64,000 nucleotides of DNA from Spirulina major PCC 6313 (GTDB lineage: Bacteria; Cyanobacteriota; Cyanobacteriia; Cyanobacteriales; Spirulinaceae). Positions 53,121 to 62,352 of this stretch are shown in pieces. Position numbers and translations under genes: made by a program. The stretch is taken from the NCBI RefSeq assembly GCF_001890765.1, contig NZ_KV878783.1, forward strand, positions 1,028 to 65,027, given 5' to 3'. Position 1 is the first letter of the stretch. Each line of letters begins with the position of its first letter. The notes below the pieces were generated by a model. The model was not told the origin of the DNA. It made no database searches and saw nothing but the letters and a program-made list of their open reading frames with translations.

Positions 53121-54524
53121 ATGAGTGAGTATCGGGTTGAAACGGATTCCATGGGCGATCGCCCATTGCCCCAGGATGTTTATTACGGGATTCAAACCCT
53201 CCGCGCCACGGAAAATTTCTCCATCAGTGGGTTAAAACCGCTCCCCACCTACGTCGATGCGGGATTACTGATTAAAAAAGCCACCGCGATCGCCAATGGT
53301 GAATTGGGCTGCATTCCCACCGAAATTAGTGATGCGATCGTCAAGGCGGCTGATGAAATCTTGGGCGGTCAATTGCGGGATCAATTCGTTGTGGATATCT
53401 ACCAAGCCGGGGCGGGCACATCCCACCACATGAACCTGAATGAAGTCCTTGCTAATCGCGCCCTCGAACTCCTCGGCGACACCAAAGGCAACTATACAAG
53501 GGTCAGCCCCAACGACCACGTTAACTACGGTCAATCCACCAACGACGTGATCCCCACCGCGATCCGCATCGGCACATTGTTGGCCTTGATCCACACCCTG
53601 TATCCGGCGTTAGACAGTGCGATCGCTGCCCTCAACACCAAAGCCAGCGAATTTCAAACCGTCGTCAAATCCGGCCGCACCCACATGCAAGATGCCGTCC
53701 CCGTTCGCCTCGGCGAAGAATTCCGCGCCTGGGCCCGCATCCTCACCGGCCATCTCACCCGGATCAAACTCGCCGCCGAAGATTTATGGGTTTTAGGTCT
53801 GGGGGGCAGCGCCTCCGGCACGGGTATGAACACCCATCCTCAGTATCGTTTTCGCGTTGCGGAACTCCTGGGCGAATTTATCGGCCAACCCCTCACCGTC
53901 GCGCCCCATTTAATGGCCGCGATGCAAAGTATGGCCCCCTTTGTGAATGTGTCGGGATCATTGCGCAATTTAGCTCAGGATTTGGTGAAGATTTCCCACG
54001 ATTTGCGCCTGATGGATTCGGGGCCAAAAACGGGTTTAAAAGAGATTCAACTCCCCCCTGTGCAACCGGGTTCTTCAATCATGCCCGGCAAATATAACCC
54101 GGTGATGGCGGAAATGATTTCCATGGTGTGTTTTCAGGTGATGGGCTATGACACAGCGATCGCATTTTGCGCCCAAGCGGGTCAACTGGAATTAAACGTG
54201 ATGATGCCGCTGATCGCCTACGATTTAATTCACTCGGTGGAAATTCTCGGTAATGCCGTCCAAGCCCTCAGCGATAAATGTTTAAGCGGTATTGAAGCAA
54301 GGCGCGATCGCTGTTTAGGCTATGCCGAAGGAACCCTATCGTTAGTGACTGCATTAAACACCCACATCGGCTATCTCAACGCCGCCGCCGTCGCCAAAGA
54401 ATCCCTCACTTCGGGTAAATCTATCCGCGAAGTTGTCCTCGAAAAGGGACTCATGGACGAAGCCACATTATCCGACGTGCTCAACCTCGAAACCATGAGC
54501 CAAATGATCAGCGATCAAAGTTAA
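53121..54524 (+). CDS. aspA: Aspartate ammonia-lyase
   Basis: This enzyme converts aspartate to fumarate and ammonia. It has 467 residues of the fumarase/aspartase superfamily. The opening PLPQDVYYGIQTLRATENF is typical of aspartases, and the catalytic-loop signature is GSSIMPGKYNP. Other motifs are SGRTHMQDAVPVRLGEE and GQSTNDVIPTAIRI. Class II fumarase is the nearest alternative; the opening and the spacing favour AspA. Confidence 0.9.
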   Translation: MSEYRVETDSMGDRPLPQDVYYGIQTLRATENFSISGLKPLPTYVDAGLLIKKATAIANGELGCIPTEISDAIVKAADEILGGQLRDQFVVDIYQAGAGTSHHMNLNEVLANRALELLGDTKGNYTRVSPNDHVNYGQSTNDVIPTAIRIGTLLALIHTLYPALDSAIAALNTKASEFQTVVKSGRTHMQDAVPVRLGEEFRAWARILTGHLTRIKLAAEDLWVLGLGGSASGTGMNTHPQYRFRVAELLGEFIGQPLTVAPHLMAAMQSMAPFVNVSGSLRNLAQDLVKISHDLRLMDSGPKTGLKEIQLPPVQPGSSIMPGKYNPVMAEMISMVCFQVMGYDTAIAFCAQAGQLELNVMMPLIAYDLIHSVEILGNAVQALSDKCLSGIEARRDRCLGYAEGTLSLVTALNTHIGYLNAAAVAKESLTSGKSIREVVLEKGLMDEATLSDVLNLETMSQMISDQS

Positions 54525-54542
54525 GATACGCTCAAAAAATAC

Positions 54543-54595
54543 GTGCGGCACGATCTCAAAATCATCAACGTTTATCGTTGCCGCACCCCATTTTT
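54543..54595 (+). terminator. aspA terminator candidate
   Basis: GTGCGGCA and TGCCGCAC, extended by GAT/ATC inside, form a stem with a long loop. CCCA and five T residues follow. It is 19 bp after the aspA stop. Confidence 0.55.
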
Positions 54596-54638
54596 GATTA
54601 CACTAAACTCAGATCAACAGGTTTGTTAAACGTATCAT

Positions 54639-55594
54639 GTGATCCATGAAGTAATGTCGAACCGCTCTCAAGTTCAAAAAATCGTCGAATTTTTAAGATC
54701 TCGTCCCGGCGATCGCTACAACGCCCGACAAATTGCAGCGGCTATTGTTGAAGCCTATCCAGAAGATTATCGCGAAAAACGTCAAAATTCTCGCTTCGCT
54801 GATGAGCGAGCCTTTTTATCTCAAGTTGTTGCTGAAATTGGATCTCAAAAAAATCAAATCACCAACAGTGAGCCGCGCATTTGTTGGCAAGATAAGCCCC
54901 GGCCACGGGTCTATTGGTATGATTCGGAAAACGTCACCACTTCCCAGACTCAGTTACCCAAAATAGACAGCGATCGCATCCCTGAAGCAATCATCACAAC
55001 ACCCCCATCCTTCAATGAACACGATCTCTATCCCCTGCTGATTGAATATCTCAAAACTGAACTCAAACTATATTGTCAACGCATTGATGAGAAGCGATCG
55101 GGTAATAGTCGGGGCAGCGGTGGCAATCAATGGTTACATCCGGATATTGTCGCGATGCAGCCCGTGGATAAAGAATGGCATGAATTGATTCGGAGTTGTG
55201 TCAAACAAGGAGCAGGGCAGACCGTTCGCCTTTGGTCATTTGAAGTCAAAAAAGAATTAAATCTCTCCAATGTACGCATGAGCTTTTTCCAAGCGGTGAG
55301 TAATTCAAGTTGGGCGAATAGGGGTATTTAGTGACAACCTCAATGGCTGGGGGAAATGTTGAGCAAGAATTACGGATGCTCTCGGCCCTCCACGGCATCG
55401 GCATTATTTTGCTTAATCCAGAGAACCCGACAGAAAGCGACATGATGCTGCCCGCCCAAGCACGGCCCGAAGTGGATTGGCAATCCGTGAATCGTATCTT
55501 GATTGAAAATGCTGATTTCAAAGACTACATTGAATTGGTGTCTACCTATTACCAAACCGGACGACTGCGCTCCAGAGATTGGAATAAAATCTAA
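54639..55594 (+). pseudogene. HrgA-like PD-(D/E)xK nuclease gene with frameshift
   Basis: Two overlapping frames (54639-55331 and 55331-55594) together resemble one COG2958/HrgA-type protein of ~318 residues. The N-terminal domain (VQKIVEFLRSRPGDRYNARQ, helix-turn-helix of the HARE type) leads to a nuclease-like core with HPDIVAM and SFEVKKEL as the D...ExK residues. The change of frame is at about 55319-55323 (AATAGGGG). The expected continuation GYLVTTS lies in the other frame. The second part starts with GTG overlapping the first part's TAG by one base, so it could be translated separately. A sequencing error is possible. The family is linked to restriction-like functions. Confidence 0.75.
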
Positions 55595-55828
55595 TGGCTT
55601 GATTCTAAAGGTTTAACGTAAGGTGGGCAATATCTGTCTTGCTTCAACTTTAAGATAAGATCAGAAACAAAAAATGAATTTTCATTAACTTCTTTGTAAA
55701 AAGAGTTTAAGTTAAGATTACTGTTCTTGCATAATCAACATTGATGCGTAAGAAAAGTTGAATTTTACCTAGAGTCTTCCCTCTTCTCAATTACAATACA
55801 AGTGTTGTAAACACATTGGTGCTTTGTT

Positions 55829-56281
55829 ATGCGGCAAGTGAATCGACCTATTGCGTATTTTTTATGGTGTGCGTGTTTCCTCGGAATTTGTGGGTTGCAA
55901 CGCATCTACTTGGGCAAAGTAATCAGCGGCGTATTATATTTGTTCACATTCGGTCTGTTTGGTGTGGGTCAATTGGTTGACTTATTCTTAATTCCTAACC
56001 TGGTGCGATCGCGCAACGCGACGACTCTGGAAAATCTCACCCCATCCTCGCCTGAACTGGAGAACGTGCCGACTGTTTTGGATGGGGTTACCCCAATGCT
56101 GAAGCTGCTCAATGCAGCGAAGGAAAAGGACGGTGTGTTGTCTTTAGCTCAGGCTGCTATGCTGACGGAGCTGGAACCAGAACCACTCAAGACGCTGCTC
56201 GAACAAGCGGTGCGTGAAGGGTATGCAGACATTGGTAATGACCCAACAACTGGAGCGATTCGGTATCGCTTTGATCTGTGA
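55829..56281 (+). CDS. TM2-domain membrane protein
   Basis: This is a 150-residue protein. The TM2 domain covers about residues 8-55, with two helices around a polar turn (FLGICGLQRIYLGKVISGVL, then GVGQLVDLFLIPNLV). The C-terminal ~80 residues are soluble and end in a helix-turn-helix-like stretch (LSLAQAAMLTELEPEPLKTL). Such proteins are widespread, and their role is unclear. The stop overlaps the following TPR gene (GTGATG), so the two are coupled. Confidence 0.85.
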   Translation: MRQVNRPIAYFLWCACFLGICGLQRIYLGKVISGVLYLFTFGLFGVGQLVDLFLIPNLVRSRNATTLENLTPSSPELENVPTVLDGVTPMLKLLNAAKEKDGVLSLAQAAMLTELEPEPLKTLLEQAVREGYADIGNDPTTGAIRYRFDL

Positions 56282-56901
56282 TGCTTCAACACCTGCGCGA
56301 TCGCATTTCCCACTGGACCCAACAGATTCAGCGTCAACCTAACTCCTCAAAGGCTTATATTCAGCGGGGGATGGCGCGGTTTATGGCGGCGGAGATTGAG
56401 GGCGCGATCGCTGACTTTGACCAGGCCGAACAGCTTGATCCGACGGTCACGCCTTACCTGTGGCAGCGGGGTCTAGCCTACTACTATGCCGAGCGGTACG
56501 AGGAAGGGGCGCGGCAGTTTGAGCAGGATTTGGCGGTGAATGGGGCGGATGTGGAAGAAACGGCCTGGTGGTGTCTCTGTGCGGCGCAGCTTGGGGGGAT
56601 GGAGGCGGCGCGATCGCAGGTATACGGCCCGGAACCGCAACCCGTGCGCGATCGCCGTCCGATTATGACCCCCATTCACCAGATGTTTACGGGGCAAATC
56701 GGCCCGGCTGACCTCCTCAACGCGAGCCAAACCCTGGGCAAAACTGGCCAATTTTACGCCCACCTCTACGCGGGACTGTATGGTGAAGTGACTAGAACCG
56801 CTGGCCTGGAGTTGATCCACAGGGCGGCTAACAATTTTCGCCTTGATGATTATATGTGGCACTTGGCCCGCGTCCATTGCCAACTGCGATCGCCCGGTTG
56901 A
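56281..56901 (+). CDS. TPR-repeat protein
   Basis: This is a ~206-residue protein with two or three TPR units near the N-terminus (SKAYIQRGMARFMAAEIEGA and TPYLWQRGLAYYYAERYEEG). The C-terminal half (MTPIHQMFTGQIGPADLL, then YAHLYAGLYGE) resembles lipoprotein NlpI-like TPR proteins. A GTG at 56278 is an alternative start. It probably scaffolds other proteins and may work with the TM2 protein encoded just before it. Confidence 0.83.
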   Translation: MLQHLRDRISHWTQQIQRQPNSSKAYIQRGMARFMAAEIEGAIADFDQAEQLDPTVTPYLWQRGLAYYYAERYEEGARQFEQDLAVNGADVEETAWWCLCAAQLGGMEAARSQVYGPEPQPVRDRRPIMTPIHQMFTGQIGPADLLNASQTLGKTGQFYAHLYAGLYGEVTRTAGLELIHRAANNFRLDDYMWHLARVHCQLRSPG

Positions 56902-56952
56902 GGGGATGCGCCATAATACCCACAGCACACCTTAAAGAATTGCGATCGCACC

Positions 56953-57192
56953 ATGTCTGTTCAGGTTGAATTTTTGCCCGATGGAGTCACCACCACCGCC
57001 GAAGTGGGCGAACCGATGCTCACCGTTGCCGCCCGTGCGGGAATTACGATTCCCACGGGCTGCCTGATGGGGTCTTGCCATGCCTGCGAGGTGGAACTCG
57101 CCGACGGAACCCCGATCTGTGCCTGTATTACCTCAATTCCTGCTGGTCAACCCCATGTGACGATCAACCTCTATACCGATCCTCTCTGGTAA
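56953..57192 (+). CDS. Small [2Fe-2S] ferredoxin-like protein
   Basis: This is a 79-residue plant-type ferredoxin fold. The cluster cysteines are in PTGCLMGSCHACEVEL, with a fourth in PICACI. The spacing CX5CX2C matches plant-type ferredoxins, but the chain is shorter than photosynthetic PetF. It probably serves a specialised redox partner. It lies upstream of the giant GlmS-like gene by 87 bp on the same strand; a functional link is possible but not shown. Confidence 0.88.
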   Translation: MSVQVEFLPDGVTTTAEVGEPMLTVAARAGITIPTGCLMGSCHACEVELADGTPICACITSIPAGQPHVTINLYTDPLW

Positions 57193-57279
57193 TGTCTAGA
57201 TTACGGCGAGAATTCTGAGCAAAACCCATCGCCTGCACCGATTAAAATAGGGGTTGCCTCCCCTTATTCGTCAGAATCC

Positions 57280-60200
57280 ATGTGTCGTAACTTTAACGTC
57301 TGCCTGAGTCCCGTTAAGATTGAGTACCTTTTTTTCTCGAAACACCCGGCCACCGGAACCTACAGCCTCCGATCGCCCAGTGTGATTCAAGCGGATTTGC
57401 ACGACCGAAATACCTACGCCACAGCGGTGGCCGAGGACTGCTCAAAGCGCAGCACGAAGGCAGGATATGACGCAGCGGGGATGGCGATTGGGACGATTCC
57501 CCTCGATGGCATCTTTGCTCATTTAGAACCCTACGCCGATCGCACCGCACTGTCCCACGCGGAAATGACGGATTTGGCCGGGCAGATTAAAGCGATCGCC
57601 CAAACGCAAATTAAAGTGTCGCGGGATGGGGGCGACCTGCTCAAAACTTGGGATACACTCCTCGAACGGGTCACGCTCCAGAACAATGAATTCCTCACCA
57701 ACTGGGAAACCCATGTGCGCCAAGCCTCCCAGGGGGATATGTATTCCGAGAGCAACGCCCACCCCCATCAGGAGAATTTGACGCGATCGCGCCTGCGCCT
57801 CTATCACCTCAGCAGCCAAGGCGACCTCTTTTTTGAGGAACGGGATAACGACCTTGGCCCTAGCTTGTTTTCCGACACCCATAATGGCGACATCAACGAT
57901 GCCGCCCGGTATAAAAGTTTTCTCGCCTACGAAGGGTTTCTCTTTAACTCCAATTCTGATTCCTGTGTTGAACCGGCCCTGAAACGGTTTCTCTACGAAC
58001 ATCTGCGGGCAGATCAACTGATCGGAGCCTTACACCGCCTCGCCTACATTGACCCGGACTATCTCGACTGCGACAGTGCCACCGTCAACAGCGACGGCAA
58101 AATCGGAGCCTACGATCTCGGCATTGAATTCGCCCACAAAACCCTCCAGGTCAAGTTAAGCGGCAAAACCATCGCCTTTCACCATCACAACGGGCAAGCG
58201 ATCGCCCAATTCACTCAACAGGGGTTTCTCCGCGACACCGAACTGTCCGAAGCCAGTCAAAAAATTTCCCAACTTCTCGAACTCGCCGCAATCATGGCTG
58301 CCGCCGGAGCCGAACAGGTCACCATCGCCGCCGCCCTCCTGGCCCGCATCCTGGAATATTCCGACCCGAAAAACAAATTCACCTTCCAATCCTTCACCCC
58401 CCTCGGTCAACCCAGTTACGGGATGCTCGGCGGCGGCACTTACACCATGCTCCGGGGCGGCACCGAACGGGGCGGCGAAGAAGGCGGCGAACTGATTTTC
58501 TATCTCCCCAAACCCTACGACCTCAGCAATTACAACCGCGTTGCCTTCCTCTCTGCGTCTGAAGAAAACGCCCTCAAAGAGCAAATGGTCTTGCTTAACC
58601 CCCATGGGTTGGAGAGCGATCGCACCGAACTCGCCGAAGCCTCCATCCAAGAAGTCACCTTCCTCAACAACATCCGCGCCACCGCCCACATCACCGAAGG
58701 CGTTGCCCCCATCTACGACGTGCTACCCGGTGAAATTGTCGAAGTCACCGCCGACGGTCAGGTACGAATGTTCAACATCTATCGCGGCCAAGAAATCCCC
58801 CTGATCAGCATCGAACGGCAAAAACAAGCCGATGCCTACATCCATGCCGATATTCGCCAAGAACGCCTCGCCCCCCTCAAGGTGTTTAACATCCAATATC
58901 GCGATCTCAACGATCGCCCCATCCCCTGCCCCTACAACAAATACGGCGAAGAAATCATCGTCATTCAACCCCTCGCCCTCCAGAAAAATAGCGAGAAACT
59001 TTTCACCATCACCCAAGATGGCCAGGTGAAACTCCGCACCGGGGCCGACGGGATTGGTTTGGTTATGGGTACAGAGGACGAGGTGATCCGCCGCCAACGG
59101 ATTCAAAACCTGACGCAGATCGTTACCGGAGCAGCCGGCACGTCGTTTTTAATCAATATGATCGCGGGGAATCTGTCGCGAAAATTGGGCTTAAATACCC
59201 TGCCGGTGGTGAATTTAGATGGGTTCACCGGATCGGATACGATTCCGCCCTCCGTGGGTCGTGACACGCTCTTTTTGGCTAATTCCAATTCTGGGGGCAC
59301 ATCCGACACGATTAAGCTCACCCATGAACTCGCCAGTTTACCCGCCGTGATTAACCGCATTGAGGCGGAAATTGAACGGCGTGATCCGAATCTGGCGGAG
59401 GTAATTGTAGCCCAAGCCCGGCTTGCGGAATTGAAGGAACTGGTCAAACCCGACACCCAACGCACGGATTTACCGCCCCATCTCCAGGATTTTATTGCCA
59501 CCAAAACCCCCTGGATCTATGTGGTGACGAATATTGAGGCCAGTCCGCTGGGGAATATTGGCCGGGGCTTGGATGCGGTGATTCAACCGGCAGCCGGGGC
59601 GGGGATTACGAACCTGCCAGAAGAGGAATGTGTGGGATCGACCTTTGCGGCGATGGCATCGTTGCAATGGCAATTAGCCTTACATACCTATTTAGGAGAG
59701 GTGCGGGGCGATATTTCGGCGACCTATGCTCAGAAAATCTATGGGGAGTTGGCCCTGTTACCGGAGGTGGCGAAGCAGATTGTGGGCGATCGCACCCTCA
59801 TTCATGAAATTGAAACCATGAGCCATGAACTCGTCGGCGGCAATTTCGATTTTGTCTATACCGGCTATCTGGACGGCGTGCCCGAAGAACAAGCCCACAA
59901 AGCCGCTGAAATGATTCAAGAAATGTTCGCCGGCTGGCATTTCTTCCAATTCCAGCACGGCAAATATGCCCACATGAAACGCCGCACCCGCTACACCTTG
60001 GGGTCGATTCTCGGCCACAATGCGCCACCGCCGTCCTGGCCGTTTTTCAATGCGCGGGCGATTAAATCCGCCGCCGAAATTGGCCCCCGTGTGGCGACCT
60101 CCTTTTTCATTGCCCATGAGCGCGATCGCGATCGCCTCGCCGCCATCCCTGACTACGCCCCGGATTATATTTTCACCTACCCCGCCGATAGCATCGTCCT

Positions 60201-60861
60201 CTATCCCTTTCAGGTGATCATCGTCAGTCATCTCATTTCCTATTTCTGGGGGCTGAAAAAGAAAGAATTGGCGCAGATGATCGAAGGGTGGAATCAGCCT
60301 TTTGTGGATGCCCTCTTGCAGGTTGACCCCCAAGCGATGGAGATTGACGATGCGGTGCGATCGCCCGTCACCCACCACGCCCAAACCGTTTTGCAAGAAT
60401 TCAACCACACCTGCCACACCACCCACTATTTCGACCGCATGGAAGGGCAACGCCGGGAAGGCATTCTCACCACCCTAAGCCTGCTCGCCGGCGACCAAAC
60501 CCCCGACGATCGCCCCCACGAAATCGGCGGCTTTCTCGGCAGTGAACAGGGCGCGATCGCGATCCAAACCCACCGCCGCCCCGCCGCGCCCCTCGACCAC
60601 AAAACCTATCTGATCGTCCTCAAAGACCTCGCCCTCGAACTCAGCAACGGCGAACAGTCCAAACAACTCACCGACCATTTCCTCGTCGATGAAAGCGGCG
60701 CAACCCGTCCCTCTCAGGTCAAAATTTCCCGGCCCCACGGCAGCGATCGCACCCTGTACGAAAGCGACTATCTCGCCGAATACGAAGGCCTCGGCACCTT
60801 TTACGATGTGGAACCCGTCCACCCCCCCAAAATCGCCAAAGCCAAAAAAGGCTGGCTCTAA
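57280..60861 (+). CDS. Enlarged GlmS-like protein: class II amidotransferase plus two SIS domains
   Basis: This is a 1193-residue protein, about twice the length of GlmS (~610). C2 follows the start Met as in class II amidotransferases. GlmS phrases recur in order: AGYDAAGMAIG (61-71), TNWETH (140-145, where GlmS has TRWATH), SESNAHPH (156-163), the oxyanion N202-G203 in THNGDIND, and D227 in SNSDS. GEIVEVTADGQVRMFN (about 484-499) matches the domain end. The first SIS domain (~610-805) has GAAGTSF and SNSGGTSDT, then VVTNIEASPLG. The second (~850-1060) ends in FQVIIVSHLISYFWGL. The Arg that binds glutamine carboxylate appears replaced by Asn. A catalytic ending like GlmS is not seen. Function is unknown; a sugar-phosphate aminotransferase or isomerase role is inferred. 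Confidence 0.8.
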   Translation: MCRNFNVCLSPVKIEYLFFSKHPATGTYSLRSPSVIQADLHDRNTYATAVAEDCSKRSTKAGYDAAGMAIGTIPLDGIFAHLEPYADRTALSHAEMTDLAGQIKAIAQTQIKVSRDGGDLLKTWDTLLERVTLQNNEFLTNWETHVRQASQGDMYSESNAHPHQENLTRSRLRLYHLSSQGDLFFEERDNDLGPSLFSDTHNGDINDAARYKSFLAYEGFLFNSNSDSCVEPALKRFLYEHLRADQLIGALHRLAYIDPDYLDCDSATVNSDGKIGAYDLGIEFAHKTLQVKLSGKTIAFHHHNGQAIAQFTQQGFLRDTELSEASQKISQLLELAAIMAAAGAEQVTIAAALLARILEYSDPKNKFTFQSFTPLGQPSYGMLGGGTYTMLRGGTERGGEEGGELIFYLPKPYDLSNYNRVAFLSASEENALKEQMVLLNPHGLESDRTELAEASIQEVTFLNNIRATAHITEGVAPIYDVLPGEIVEVTADGQVRMFNIYRGQEIPLISIERQKQADAYIHADIRQERLAPLKVFNIQYRDLNDRPIPCPYNKYGEEIIVIQPLALQKNSEKLFTITQDGQVKLRTGADGIGLVMGTEDEVIRRQRIQNLTQIVTGAAGTSFLINMIAGNLSRKLGLNTLPVVNLDGFTGSDTIPPSVGRDTLFLANSNSGGTSDTIKLTHELASLPAVINRIEAEIERRDPNLAEVIVAQARLAELKELVKPDTQRTDLPPHLQDFIATKTPWIYVVTNIEASPLGNIGRGLDAVIQPAAGAGITNLPEEECVGSTFAAMASLQWQLALHTYLGEVRGDISATYAQKIYGELALLPEVAKQIVGDRTLIHEIETMSHELVGGNFDFVYTGYLDGVPEEQAHKAAEMIQEMFAGWHFFQFQHGKYAHMKRRTRYTLGSILGHNAPPPSWPFFNARAIKSAAEIGPRVATSFFIAHERDRDRLAAIPDYAPDYIFTYPADSIVLYPFQVIIVSHLISYFWGLKKKELAQMIEGWNQPFVDALLQVDPQAMEIDDAVRSPVTHHAQTVLQEFNHTCHTTHYFDRMEGQRREGILTTLSLLAGDQTPDDRPHEIGGFLGSEQGAIAIQTHRRPAAPLDHKTYLIVLKDLALELSNGEQSKQLTDHFLVDESGATRPSQVKISRPHGSDRTLYESDYLAEYEGLGTFYDVEPVHPPKIAKAKKGWL

Positions 60862-60900
60862 CCTATTCATCAAATCAGCGGATACGCTCCGAGCCGTAGT

Positions 60901-60917
60901 GCGGGCATCTTGCCCGC
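60901..60917 (+). repeat. Small hairpin repeat GCGGGCA-TCT-TGCCCGC
   Basis: A perfect 7-bp stem with the TCT loop, preceded by CCGTAGT and followed by TACGG, which extends the pairing. It has the same loop and flank pattern as the GCGAGCT and GTGAGCC hairpins but a different stem. Confidence 0.85.
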
Positions 60918-61043
60918 TACGGCCTAGAGTCAAGCATTCTAGCGATGTATAGCCCCATTTACTGATTATCCCTGCTCAATACGAGCAGAGATAGTCAATG
61001 TTCCTACGGGTTCAAACTTGTGCAATGTGGGGTTGACAGGCTG

Positions 61044-61976
61044 TTATGAGGCGTTTTCATCCTCTTCTGAAACCTTTTCTTCCTCTGCGGGTTCAAAATT
61101 GGGGTCGATCACATCATCGGGGAAAATGCGGTTCCAATCTTCGACAAAACTGCCGCCCCGTTCGGAATTAATTCGCAGCCAGCTTTGGTCTTCCACCATT
61201 TCGTAGGAGAGGGGTTGCGAGGTGGTTAAGCCCAGATGGCCGCTTGCTCGCAAGACTTCGGGCGGTTTTTCCTGCATTAATTCTTGGATTGCTTCAATGC
61301 GACGCGGCACGGCCGGATGGGTATCGCTATCCCGCAGCGTTCCCGGTAAGCGTGACAACATTTCCAAACCCCGCAGACATCCCGACGCATCAAACCCCGC
61401 CGTCACCGAATATTCATAGCCGATGCGATCGGCTTCCGCTTCATGGGTGCGAGCGAGATTAGAAATGCGTTCTTGATATTCGCGGGATTGGGAGTTACGA
61501 AATTCCTCTTGCCAGTCAACGCTGCGGGAGGTGCGGATCGCGATGTGCTGCTCGGTATGGTGCGCCATTTCGTGACCCACGACGCAGGCCAATGCCGATA
61601 CATCCCCCGCCATTTGATCCAATAACCCGTAGTGAACGATCACCAAATTCACTTCCGTGGCATAGGCATTAATCAGGGAATCATCGGCCACCACGACGCG
61701 CCACGGGTGATTATCTAGATCATTGGCCCGTGCAATCCGTTCCACAATGCGATAGAGCATATAGAGGTTGTGGGGCAATTCTTCGCGGGCTTTGTCGTAG
61801 TAGGATTCAGTTTCGGCATCGGTCGCTAGGTCGCCTGGGGTTGTGGATCGGGGGGTGACTTCTGCGATGGCGGTAGGCGCGATCGCCCACGGTAACGCGC
61901 AAGCAATGAGGGTGGTGAGCAGCGTGGCAGGGGTTTTAAACAGGTTCAACATCGCGCTTAAGCAGAATAACGACAA
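61044..61976 (-). CDS. M48-family metalloprotease
   Basis: This is a 310-residue exported zinc protease. A signal peptide (TLIACALPWAIAPTAIA) precedes the catalytic domain. The zinc motif is CVVGHEMAHHTEQH (HExxH), with the third ligand glutamate in THEAEADRIGYEYS. The end is strongly acidic. Relatives (BepA, LoiP and others) control outer-membrane protein quality; that role is inferred. Confidence 0.9.
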   Translation of the reverse strand: MSLFCLSAMLNLFKTPATLLTTLIACALPWAIAPTAIAEVTPRSTTPGDLATDAETESYYDKAREELPHNLYMLYRIVERIARANDLDNHPWRVVVADDSLINAYATEVNLVIVHYGLLDQMAGDVSALACVVGHEMAHHTEQHIAIRTSRSVDWQEEFRNSQSREYQERISNLARTHEAEADRIGYEYSVTAGFDASGCLRGLEMLSRLPGTLRDSDTHPAVPRRIEAIQELMQEKPPEVLRASGHLGLTTSQPLSYEMVEDQSWLRINSERGGSFVEDWNRIFPDDVIDPNFEPAEEEKVSEEDENAS

Positions 61977-62352
61977 CGGTGGGGATCAAAACTGAGGGCG
62001 ATCGCACCATGGATTGCAGGGGGCTAATCGGGTCAATATGACTTCTATAAAGGTAAGGCTACAAAATTTTCCGGAACTGTTCCGTAAAATCCAAGCTGAG
62101 GATCATGGCAGACTGGATGATCGAAAAAATAATGGAAAAAATGCGTTAACGCTCAAAATATCGATTTCTATTGCCATCCATTATATCGAGGACAATCGAG
62201 CATCGTCGTTGAGGTCAGCAGTTTTTTGACTGTCACGGTGTGAACTCCTCGCAGGGGCAAGGATAAACTTCAGACTCTCTCGGTCTTCAAGCCCCGCCGA
62301 ATTTCGACCACTGCCCGCGTAAAATAATGGCATTACCCTGGTTCAATCCTGC
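61977..62352. other. Intergenic region without recognisable gene
   Basis: About 375 bp, AT-rich in the left half. A 71-codon open stretch at 62014 has no homologous look or ribosome site. The right part (62240-62320) has GC-rich tracts that might be an old element end, but I cannot support it. Confidence 0.4.

Noticed and set aside
62014-62229. 71-codon ORF upstream of the kinase gene
   Set aside because: No ribosome site, no family resemblance and AT-rich random composition.
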